Below, piece after piece: positions 1 through 12,200 of a stretch of 64,000 nt of DNA. Location of the stretch: contig NC_092571.1 in assembly GCF_037975245.1 (NCBI RefSeq), positions 11,477,917-11,541,916 of the forward strand, written 5' to 3'. The number at the start of each line of letters is the position of its first letter. Position 1 is the first letter of the stretch. Made by a program: the position numbers and the translations under genes. The notes under the pieces were generated by a model. That model saw only the letters and a program-made list of their open reading frames with translations. It was not told where the DNA came from and made no database searches. The DNA is from Apostichopus japonicus. Lineage: Eukaryota > Echinodermata > Holothuroidea > Aspidochirotida > Stichopodidae.

Positions 1-32
1 ACAGATTAGTGTCTGTCTAACAAGTTTAATTG

Positions 33-227
33 ATGATTAATGCATTTGTTTTCTTTTTCTTTTTCATTTTCGGAACACTTGAATCTATTGCCTCATGCCG
101 CCACTCTTATCAACACCATTTGGGGGACGAAGGTTGTGAGTATATAGTAATCTCTCCGTTAAAGCTCAAGTATTGTATCATCAGACTGACAAATGCAACA
201 CAAATTTGCAACATTTTTAAAGTTCCA
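33..227 (+). CDS. Death-domain protein exon 1: signal peptide and start of ectodomain
   Basis: The ATG at 33 follows an in-frame TAA at 27-29, which fixes the start. The first 21 residues hold a strongly hydrophobic core (VFFFFFIFG) ending in a small-residue SIAS cleavage-like site, so this is a signal peptide. The next 44 residues carry four cysteines and an N-glycosylation sequon (NAT). The chosen donor is CCA/GTAAGG at 228 (phase 0), which matches the phase-0 acceptor at 2152. A second plausible donor, GGTT/GTGAGT near 134, is phase 1 and would not join to exon 2 in frame. Confidence 0.5.
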
Positions 228-3200
228 GTAAGGTGTGACCTTATTTCTCTCGAGTCCGGGGAATGTGATATTGATGTTTTTGAGGTCAAAATGTGCAAAT
301 CTTGACCTTACGAAAGTGTGTGCATGATAGGCTACGTTTACATTATGGGTCAGACCCCCTCGTCAGTGTTCATCAGTAAACTGATGTTGAACCCTTGTCT
401 GGTTACATTAAGTCCTGTGAGATGAGCAGTGCCATTACTAAAGCCTATTACTGTTGTGTCAAATTACAAACATCAATTGGAAGTTAAAGGTCATGGCTCG
501 TAGCTCATTCACCAGCTGCATTTACATTATAAATTTAACGCTGAGTGCAGGGTCTGATCCTCCCTTAATGCTGAGTCTCTCTTAAATCATGATGTCTGAT
601 CTGCATTTATGTTAAACTTGCCTGTTTAGTCTCATTACATGTTTGCCAAATTTAAACTTCGCCTTTCAAGCTTACTGCACTGAAAGCTCATTGAAAATGA
701 CACCCTATGCAATTTCCATATCAATATTTATCATTTTTATTGAGTTATTTGTCGTTACATTTTGAGCTGAATAAAATTGGCCAGATTTATTAACGACTGC
801 ATAGATTCTACAAACTTCAATCAAAATTTGCAAGCCCTGTCCAACAGATCATACGTGAATCAACTCTCTCTCTTTTGTATACGACCGTTAGGCCTAGGAC
901 TTTCACTTTTGTGGCTAGCCTGTGGTACAGTAGGTTCATTCTCTTGAATTCTTTCTGTCTTACCGATGTAGATTGCAAAATTGTGTCATTTCCTTCCACT
1001 GCAATGAATAAATTGGTATTTTCAGTCGTTTCCTCCATAGAATTGGGTAAAAAAAGGTGGATAATACGAGTATATGTAGGTTACATTTGTGGAATAAACA
1101 TGCTGATATGGGCGGTCGCAGTGATTTTACGGTAAATCGTTTGCACCATAAAGGCAACCGAAAATAAATTTCTTCCTTTCGATTGCAACAGCTTTTCTCC
1201 ATCAAACCCACCTGTTCAGAGTGCATTTAGAATAAGAAACATTGAATCTGCTTCGGAAGTTTGTTTTCATCAGCAAATTTGTATTGAGACTTTATGCTCA
1301 AGGTCTAATGTAAATAGGACTACAGATTCTTAGCTATGCAAGTAGTTTATTGGTTTGTAGTCATAAATCTATGAAGTGAAATAAGTATGAAGTGAGTACA
1401 AAGTTCACAATGTGAAAATCTTATAACTTGGACAAATGTTTGTATATACGTCATAAATTCCTTCTGTGCCGTGCAACAAATTGACACTTTTAGGTGGACA
1501 TTTGCAAAGTCTGTGAGCTTTTAACTACAATATACATGTATCTCAAGAAAAGTGGCTGAGAGGGTTTGCCACTAATGACTGTTATCTGTTGTCAACTTTC
1601 AGAAATGTAAACCCTTTGCAATGATCAAGTTATCTGGTATAGTCGATGTTCTGGTACTTGACTTCAGGACACAATTTCCTCAGTTGTTCTATCAATCAGA
1701 TGATTACATACACAGTATAAACTAATATAAGGCAACAAATCACTGAGACTGCTGGAGGGGGGGGGGCAGGGGGCAGTGGGTGGGTTCATATTGGTATCAA
1801 TAACAACTTAAAAGTAAGGTTGAAAAGTAGAAAAATTTTGACTAGGTGAGCTATCGATGGCTATTTTTAAATGTGCCATTAGTATTGCATAACATTACAA
1901 AATAAATTGTCAAAATTAAACTTTCGTAAATCAAGGTATCTGCGAAAGTTAGGGAAATTCTTCCTTGTTTTCTCCTAGATGCTGGTCTATGTCCCTTCTC
2001 ACACAGGCACACACTCTATCTACTAGGTTAGGACACTATGTTATGCCAAGATTTCAAAGCTGTACACTTGACTGCCATATTCATTTTCCAAATTTGATCT
2101 CTGAGAGGCCCATGCATCACTCTGGTTTTCTTCATACAGTTGATAGGACAGTGCAGTTCCAAGACAAATGCAAAATGTGGATGCCCTATCTGTCCAACTT
2201 GTGAGACATGCCCAACACCACCTGAGGGGAACATCCCACCAACACAGGAAGACACCACCCCTGTTGTGTCTTGCCCTCCTGTTGAGCCTTGCCCTCCTGT
2301 TGTGCCTTGCCCTCCTGTTGAGCCTTGTCCTTCTGTGAGCCCTCAACCAGGTATAAAAATACAATAAGGTTTAATTTCTTGTTTGCTGCATTCAATCTGC
2401 TGGAACCATATTCCACCATTAATGGTAAAGACATTTGTCCTTTTAATAACTTAGTTATTAGATTAAAACAATTCACAGACATCATCTATCTAATTAGCTG
2501 ATGAGGGATCTCCAATCGGGTGTAAACAATTAGTTTGTTTGGTCAGAATGTGACAAAGTTACATACCTAGGCATAATACAGGTTTAAGTTACACCAAAAT
2601 ATCTCTTATATTGATATCCCTTAGAATCTGTCCTTGCAGAGGGTTTGTTTATTATATTAGGGGGGGGGGGGTATTCCACTGGTCTTGCTGTGTTTAATAG
2701 AAGACTGGGTACGGTTCGAGCAGAGAATGTCAAACAGTTTCAATTTCAGTGATTAATATAGAAAGATGTATAAATCAGGGTGCTTACAAATATCTCGTCA
2801 AAATTTCACAACTGCCAGTAGATGACAATGTCTCCTTCAATTTTATTGTCACAAGGCACAAAGCTTTATTTGTTTGTCATGGATCATAAAAGATCAAGAT
2901 ATGCTTCCGTCCAACTTGTCCTTTTGGATACTGTGAAGATTTGCTTGGGATTCTCAAGAATACCATACATGAAGTCACTTGCTACTTGATTAAATATCAT
3001 CTCTCAATTAGAGAGATTTAATGACTGCTATAAATCTCTGATATGGTAGGTGTGCTATCATATGATATGATACCATTTTATTGTGATTTGTTAACTTGTC
3101 AAATTTTGGAACCCTACAATTGGAAATCTATTTAAGATCAAATGTGAACACTCCCTTTGAACTCAAGTGATGTCAAATTTGTACAAATAGAAGCACTGGG

Positions 3201-6200
3201 GCCACTTTCCACCCAACAGTGGAAAGTTTAGAAGACACTGGAAATCCTTTATTAAAACTTCATCATAGGAAAGACAACTTGGACAAAGTTTATAAATGAA
3301 TGATAGATTGCCCTTCTGATTCTTGTCTAGGAAGTCCAGTCATTCTGTGGCCATTGCTGGGATTCTTGTTTTCAATATCATCTCAACAGTGATGAGAATT
3401 CCCACAGTCATGTGAACCCCTTTTATTGTCTTAGTAAACATTGGGATACACGTTAACTTGGACCGACTATGTCAATGAGGAGACCATTGAGGGTCATGTC
3501 ACATGCTCCATTGTAGCAGTCAACTCTTGTAGTACTCTTGATCTCATAGCTACCACATTCCTTGTGAAGCTTCGCATACTGTGTAATCTAGCTAAGTGAT
3601 TCATTTTTGGCAATGTTTACTGCAATTTTCAATTCCAAAATTGCAATTTTGAGTATTTGCTTTCAAAAAAACCATACTTTATAATGACTGCATGTACAGA
3701 AACGTACGTAGACACGAGAAGTAGACGACAGGATTCGTTGTTCCTAAGACTGCCAGTAGATGATTAGTAGCCAAGGTCCATGCAGATCAAGCTTGTTATG
3801 AGAGGGAAAAGTAAATCTGAATAATATAATCATCCACACCTGAGCAATTGTTCTCAATTTTTTCCGCAAATGCCTGTTACAGTGGCATTCTGTAGTCAAG
3901 GAATGCTTATCTCTTCAAACTGACAAAGGGTTAAATAATATGTTAGTAGAACCTGGCAGCACGTCACATGACCAATTGTCACGGTTTTGAGGTTAATCAC
4001 TACAGTTGGGATCAAGTGGTTCATAATGGAAGGTATATTGAGGCTTTGATTACTTGCTAATGTTGCAACTGACTTCTACACAAAAATAGAACTCCATTTT
4101 CATTTTGTGATTTTGTATCGAGTCAGACTATTTTTCACTTTGATACATAAACGATCTTCTTTACTTCTGTTTCAGACAAAGAATCCCTTGGTTCCTGTAA
4201 TGATAGTGTCCACAAATGGTGGAGAATTTGGGGGATCTTAGCCATAATAATATTCCTTCTGTTACTTTTGGGATGTAAGTCGTTTAAATTAATCGTTTAA
4301 ATCGACAGTAAAGTATGTGATAGAAACAATTATTGTTGTGATTTTCCTCTGTTTGCTTTCATTATAATATAAGGCTCTTAGGTTTCCTTTTGTATGTACC
4401 AAATCACCTCTGGAGTTTCGCGGAAAGAAAAATAATTGTTTTATTGTACAAATTTCCAAAATACGAAAATATGACATCCTACCTATTAAGCACTTTGCTA
4501 AGCGAATGGCCTACAGTAACTACCTCGATGTGCATGTTAATGTCTTGAAATGGGCTAAGAATAGTTACTCAAAATATCCATCTCAAAAAGTATCTCAGAC
4601 AAACCATCCATCTTTAATCTTTACCAAAGTGTAAATATTAATAACATATTTCTTACATTCCGACATTATTTTGTACTTATTTTCAGTATTATTCCGTTTA
4701 TGAACAAATAGAAATGTTACGAACTTATAAGGTAAACATCCTTTAGGGAGAGTAACCACACCACAGCTGTACCTTTGAAAACTATCTTTGATATTAGCAT
4801 TCGGATCATTATCTTTGTTTCTATGCTTGATAGCAACTTCTTTTTCGAAATCTGACTTGGTATGCCAAGCTGGATGTGGTGTCCTCCTTGTAAGTTATGC
4901 TAGTGACACAACAGCCTGAACTTTCTGTAAATATCGGATTGAAATGCGTAATCACATCTTGCAATCTAATATGTTCTTTCTTACAGTTCTTATACATCTT
5001 GGATACTGTAAGTGGCAAAGTGGTCAGCAAGAGGGCTATGAAGGTGAGCATAAGACATGTTACTCTACCTACAAGAGTTATATGTGGATCTTGACAGAAC
5101 CATGGTTCCAACTGTTCACAGTCTACAAATTAATGGTTCCCACAAGTTTCTATTCCGACAACCAAAATTGGCTTTGGCAGAAGACTAGTTGTAGACATCA
5201 AATTCAGATTGCATTGTCACTGAATATCCCCAAATAGAAAAAATGAGAAGTAGGTATCCCTCTCTGTTGCTTTTGGAGATACTTAAATGAAACAAAGGTA
5301 GCTGTAGCTCTATGATCCAACCCAAAAGGGGAGATTTCAAGGGTAAGCCCTGCTTGTCCCTAAAGGGTTAGCCTGATTGTCCCTAAAGCGTAAGCCCTGA
5401 TTGTCCCTAAAGCGTAAGCCATGCTGGTCCCTAAAGCGTAAGCCCTGATTGTCCCTAAAGAGTAAGCTCTGCTTGTCCCTAAAGGGTAAGCCCTGATTGT
5501 CCCTAAAGCGTAAGCCATGCTGGTCCCTAAAGCGTAAGCCCTGATTGTCCCTAAAGAGTAAGCCCTGCTTGTCCCTAAAGGGTTAGCCCTGATTGTCCCT
5601 AAAGCGTAAGCCCTGATTGTCCCTAAAGGGTAAGCCCCACTTGTCCCTAAATGGTAAGCCCCTGATTGTCCCTGAAGGGTTCGCCTGATTGTCCCTAAAG
5701 CGTAAGCCCTGATTGTCCCTAAAGCGTAAGCCATGCTGGTCCCTAAAGCGTAAGCCATGCTGGTCCCTAAAGAGTAAGCCCTGCTTGTCCCTAAAGGGGA
5801 AGCCCTGATTGTCCCTAAAGCGTAAGCCATGCTGGTCCCTAAAGTGTAAGCCCTGATTGTCCCTAAAGAGTAAGCCCTGCTTGTCCCTAAAGGGTTAGCC
5901 CTGATTGTCCCTAAAGCGTAAGCCCTGATTGTCCCTAACGGGTAAGCCTGCTTTTCCTTAAAGGGTAAGCCCCACTTGTCCCTAAATGGTAAGCCCCTGA
6001 TTGTCCCCAAAAGGTAAGCCCACATAGTCCCTAAAGCTGATTGTCGCAAAGAAGTTGCCCTGCTATTGAATCCGTGGACCATGGACTGGACGAAGTCTCT
6101 AAAAGTGTAAACTAATTTGGGCCCCATCTCCGCCCCCCCCCCACCTATATCATTGATATATAGTACAGTTTAGAGTAGAAATAAGGACTTAAAGATGACA

Positions 6201-9200
6201 TATCACGACAATGTTATCAATATTACTTCCATTGTTTAATGTAATTTTATAACGTGGGTGTGAGTTGGACTGAGCAAGCACTGGGAGCTGTTAATCCTAT
6301 ACCTTGAACATTTATTACTTGTGATAAGTCATGATACAGATTATGTTCGACTAGCAGATAAAGGGCTCCCTCATGTCCTGTGTTGAATTGTCTTCTGTAG
6401 CTTTTCATTCACAGATTCCTTAAGCCCGGGTCACATCTGCGCGATTCAACACGCGATTCAACTCGCAATACAATTGAAGGTTGAATCGCGTGGTTAGACA
6501 CGGGTATCAACTTGTTGCACAATAAAAGTTGCGCCGTCGATTTGGGTTGATTTGCAATAGAGCAATGTCCTAATCAGCGCAACTTCTCAGAAGCAACTTT
6601 TCTGATTCGCGTGATTTTAGTTGCGAGTTGAATCGCGTGTTGAATCGCGCAGATGTGACCAGGGCTTTAGACGTATATGGCAAGCCAATTGCTCAATAAA
6701 TCGAAAAACATGGATTATGGGTCGAAAAACCATGTTTATCGACCGATAAACCATGTTTTTTGATCGAAAAACCATGTTTATCCACCGATAAACATGGATT
6801 TTTGGTTGATAAACACGGTTTATCTGCGAGAATCCATGTTTATCGCTGATAAACATGGTTTTTTTTTTCGGCCACAAACTGTTTTCAAGCGATAAACATG
6901 GCTTTTCTGTGACAATCCATGTTTATCTGCGATAATCCATTTTTTTCAAGAGATAAACATGGTTTATCGCGTAAAAACAGCTACGGTCCCGCACAATCCG
7001 CACATGGACAAGTGCTGAATAATAATCGGCAATGCACAGGCTTAGTACACCGTCAACGATCTGACACCGATATCACGACACAAGCTAAATCCGCTAAGTA
7101 CCTTTTTTTTCGAAAAAAATGCATGTTATGAATAACGAACCTAATGAACAATGACCCTTATGAATATCGGGCTGACCCCATGAGTTGAACATCAATTGAC
7201 TTGTTTCAAACCCAATTCTATAGAATGTCAATTGATATCACAGCATATATGCTGTGTCTGGGTAGGCCCGGGCAGGGTGAAATTTTCAGGGCGGTGAGGG
7301 TGAATATTCCCTAAGAAGAAGTGTTGTTATAGAGGGAAAATTTCCTGCAGTGTTACACCTGGAAACCTAGGCATAGGGCTTAGTAGTGGTATTGCTACTG
7401 ATCTTTCAGGAGCTCTGGAAAAGAAAGAATCGTCAAAGTTTCCCAAATACAGGGCGAATCATTGATAGTGTTGCATGGGCCTATAGTAACGTATTGTAAC
7501 CTATAGTAAGTAATTGCTACAGGCCCCTAGTCTGAAACTCTTACTCAGTCGGACACAGAACCTGTATTGAAGCCACAATATAATTAGCAACAATATGATT
7601 AACATAGCCTTACTAGCTGTTAGCCTTCAATGGAGACTTAAGTATCATCTTTATTGGTCCCAATTATAGCTCATTATTGCAAGGAAAGTTTTGTGATTAT
7701 GTAATCGACCTGCCACTGTTGTAAATCAACCTTTAAAGTTCTAGACTGTACAATTAGCCTGCATAGCTTCTTTACACCATGAGGCTCTTTGAGTAAACAC
7801 TGTGGAAATATATTCATGTCTACATTGTAGTTAATCATACAGCGTTCACACAAAGACCCTCATACAAGAAAATTATGTGGCAGGCGTTGCAGACTAATTG
7901 GTAAAAAGAGGTCATTTAACGACCGAAGCAGGGTCGATTACGTTATCTCAAGAAACTTAACCATGATAGCGTGCTATAGTTGGGGTCTATACAGAAGACC
8001 TTTAAAGTCATAGGAAATAGCCATAGAGCATAATAGGAACTCCTTTTTTTCTCTATGGATTAGCCTAACTGCATAATATAAAGTCCTTCAATAGTCCAAG
8101 GGCTAAGAGAAGTCAAAACTACCGTTGAAAATTCCGCAGTATGCTGGAAAGTCTGTGTATGAAATTGTCAACTGAGCACACCATGCATGAACAGTCTCAA
8201 ACCAGTAACGGGCCATATTTTGTTTTTCCTAATTATGGATAGGGCCGGGACCTAATGAAATTTGGGTACGGCTCGCCCACATGCAGCTTCGGAACCAAAG
8301 ATTTATCATATATATATACTAACATAATATGTAGAATTTTGGAAGTAGTTCCGATATATTTTCATCAGTAGCCAAGTATAAAACCATGATTTATCGCCGA
8401 AAAACTATGCTCATGGTTTATCGCCAATAAACATGGATTTTCGAGAGATAAACTTGGATTATCGAAAAAAAACTTGGAATATCAACTGAAAATTCATGTT
8501 TATGGTTCGAAAAACCATGTTTCTCAGAAAATCATGTTTATCTGCCGATAATCATGGTTTTCCGGTGACAAACCATGTTTATTGGTCGATAAACATGGTT
8601 TTTCGCCGATAAACATGGTTTATCGGTCGATAAACATGGTTTTTCGACCAAAACCATGTTTTTCAATTTATTGAGCATTTGGCTTGCCATAGACGTACCT
8701 GTCTCTTATTATGTTCAAAGTATCTAACATTCTCCATTTCAGGTATTCCAACGAACGGACAAGAAATGTATCCTCCAAATAATGGTATGTCGTAGATATG
8801 ACTATCGTCTGTTGTCTTTTCAACTTCCATAAGTCATGCATTGTCGAAGATATGACAGTTTACCTCAAAGTTCATCACGTATTACACTATTTTATCAATA
8901 ACGACTGATACTTTCTGGACTAACGCTTCCAGTTATTCCTCCAAGGGTTGAAAAGAACCCCTCTCCATGGTGATCGATTCACTGATACGTACATTACTGT
9001 GTAAGCCTTTGTAGTGACACCCATGTCAAAATTGTTTTCTAATCCAAAGTGACAGATATATGTTTAATGTAACTTCAATGATGACATACATGCCTTAAAG
9101 TCTCAATACGTGTTTGCTGATGAATTTTGGAGAACCAACTTCAGAAGTAGATTCAATGTGTCTTATTCTAAATGCACTCTGACCAAGTGGGCTTTATGGA

Positions 9201-12200
9201 GAAAAGCTGTCGCAATCAAAAGGAGGAAATTTATTTTCTCTTATGGCGCGAACGATTTACCGTAAAATCACAGCGACCAACCATGTTCAGCATGTTCAAT
9301 GTAAACAAAATAGTCTAGGCATGTGGCCAGATCAAGATTTCAACGTAGTCCTATACTCGTATCATCCACTTTTTATAATTCCACAAAGGAAATGTCTGAA
9401 AAACACCTATTTATTCATTGCAATGGAAGGAAATGACATAATTTAGCAAGCTACATCGGTAAGACCGAGAGAAAAGAAACGAGCAGGGACCTAAGACAGG
9501 CTAGCCAGGAAAGTAAAAGTAAGCCTAGACCTAATGGCAGTGACATAGCCAGGAATTTAAAAGGGGGGAGCACTTTTTGCGATTAATATGGATTTTCGAG
9601 ATGTAGGCACGACTATCTGAGCCGAGCGCCACCATCGGTTGGCGCGGAGCGTGCAAGAAAAATTTTGGTTTTATAAACCCCCAGATGGCCGGAAACGGCC
9701 CTTCCTGAGTGTTAATTCTGGTTCCCTAGCCTCTTGCTAACTTGAGACACCTCATTCAATATCACTTTTAAACCCGCCAAAAAACAAACAAGTTAAAATA
9801 GTACTGTACGTAATTCAATACTACATAATGTATTTAAAATTAGCAAGGTACATGTACAGAGTAGTCTTACTTTTCAACTTCTGATACTTGTAGATACAAA
9901 GATAGGCAAGAAATGTCTTTGATACAACTATAGCCAGTAATTGTCTTTGATACAACTGTAGCTAGTAATGTTTAAGTTAGCCTAATAAGAGAAGGCGAAA
10001 GCTATCCAACGATTGCCATCTGATGCAAATTTCTCAACTGTTTTCTCAACTGAAATATTATCTGCGTAAACGGGTTCTTAACTAGATGTTAAAAAACCGA
10101 CAAGATCGGATACTAGTCTTTTTCGGCGGGTAGAGTGTTGAATGAAATGGCACGCAATAGAAATGACAGCCTAGATGACAGAAGAATAGGTCACCTAATT
10201 TAGCCATATTCTTGCTACGTTCATTTCAATAGTTTTTCCTGTCTAGACTCTTAAACTCATCTAGCATGCCTATGGATTTGAATTATGGGTGTTTTAAAAA
10301 AAAACTTGGCCAAAAAAGGTGTAGTCCCGGGCCTACACTGCTACCTACTGGCTACGCCCCTGATCATATCATATTATCAGCAGATTTTGTTTCCTGTTTG
10401 AATTCTTTTACATGTTCTTTTACATATTATATCAGAAAGACAAACAAAGCGCTCTTTTTTACAAATTTTCCAGTAGGATGATTCTTGTTTATTGTCCAAT
10501 GTCTGCACTTTAATACATTTGACGAACTTAACTGATGGAAAATATAAACTTTCATATTTTGTAATATAGCCAGATATGCAGTGGCCTAAAAACAAATATC
10601 GTTATCGCAGTGTATTAGCAGTGTAATAATTATTTATAGGAAGTGCGTATCACGTACGATTGCTAGCTTAGCTTCATAACATGCTGTTCGTGCAACAACT
10701 CGGGACGAATCATAGAAAGGATGAGAACGAACGTTGTTGTGCATACGGTTCGTGACATTCCATAGAGTGCGGTTAGGTATAGGCAATATGTATTTTATTA
10801 TGCAGTGGCCAACTGTAGGCTTGTAATAGGCTGTACGCTAAATTTAGCTAATTGCATCTGCCAAACTAAATAAGTAGTTGAATCATTAGGCGTGAATGTT
10901 ACTACGATTATAATCGAGTTAACGGAGCTGACGAGTATTCAAGATCAAAAGAGCACTGACAAAATACCATGCTAAAAAACGACAGTTTTTAAACATATTT
11001 TTCGACACCCCCCCCCTTGGCTACGTCCCTGCCTAACGGGTCGTAAGCAAAACAAGAGATTGGATTGGCGCATGATCTTTTGGGCGAGGGCTGGCAAAGT
11101 TTGATTGAAGTTTGTATAATCTACGGACTCGTTAATGAATCTGGCAAATTTTATTCAGCTCAAAAATTTTAACGACAGATAACTCAACAAAAGTTATGAA
11201 TATTTATATGAAAATTGCATAGAAGGGTGTCATTTTCGCTGTCCTTTTATTGAGGTAAGCTGGAAAGGTTGGAGTTAAAAATTTGGCAAACACATACAGA
11301 GACTCTACAGGCATTCTGAGTTTGGTCGGTTGACTTTCCAAACCTAATGAGTATTGACCAATCTAAGATACCTATGTAGAATTCTTCACCAAATGACAGT
11401 TAATGACCAAGAAAAAATTATGAATTTGGATGGAATGTGTGTCAAATTCATGGCCTGAGATCCCTGTCCAATGCCCCCACCCTCCCAGGCCTTATCCAAC
11501 TTGAACAACACTTTTCCAGCTTGTACGGAAACTGATAAACTGAGGTTTGAGTCACATTCGGTTCCATTTTATTTACAGTTGATTTATCACCCGATGAAAG
11601 CTTTGATAAGCTTAGCTATTAATTAGCAAATCTCTCTCAGCCTCTCACTCATATTTTATTGCAGACAAAGTGCTCAGTGCGATCTGAACTTCAAGCAACT
11701 TTGTGGAGAGAGAGTGCGTTTACAAGAAATTCCACACTTGTTGAGGCTTGTGTACATAACTTGCATGCATATGTCTGATTATTGATTCCTAAGCAACTAG
11801 TATAGAAATTGAAAAAGCAAAAACTCGGCTGGGAATATAGTAACACTTTTAGTCATTCAGATTCTTCTATTTCATTCACAGGAAATGATCCAGCAGCAGG
11901 AAATGACACGCAAGGAATCACTCCTGGTGGTAGCGGTTCTACGCACGGTTCGTTTCTTGTCCCTCTATATACCTTCTCTTGAGTTTTGCTAATCGTGAAT
12001 AATTGGTTTTCATGTTGGCTTTTATTAAGCATAATTTGATAATGCAAAGAAAATTAACAGTTTCAATCTAATTCAATCCTCTTTAAGTTGACTTTCCAAA
12101 CCTAATGAGTATTGACCAATCTAAGATATCTATGTAGAATTCTTCACCAAATGACAGTTAATGACCAAGACAAAATTATGAATTTGAATGGAATATGTGT

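Larger units (their letters stand above)
11330..12084 (+). repeat. 758-bp tandem duplication, copy 1
   Basis: It begins TTGACTTTCCAAACCTAATG and is highly similar to 12088-12845 over its whole length. It contains a decayed cassette A at 11579 and an intact cassette B at 11882, so an intron-exon-intron module was duplicated as a unit. Confidence 0.95.

Noticed and set aside
2152-2350. TNFR-type cysteine-rich domain
   Set aside because: The cysteine spacing (CGCPICPTCETC, then one Cys per six residues) does not follow the six-cysteine CRD pattern, so only a Cys-rich stalk is claimed.
5341-6035. Possible CRISPR array
   Set aside because: There are no unique spacers of constant length; units abut directly and vary by point changes. 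The genome is eukaryotic.
5360-6127. 255-codon reverse-strand frame rich in LGTIRAYA-type repeats
   Set aside because: It is the translation of a 24-bp satellite with a period divisible by three. It has no signal, domain or splice context and runs antisense to an intron.
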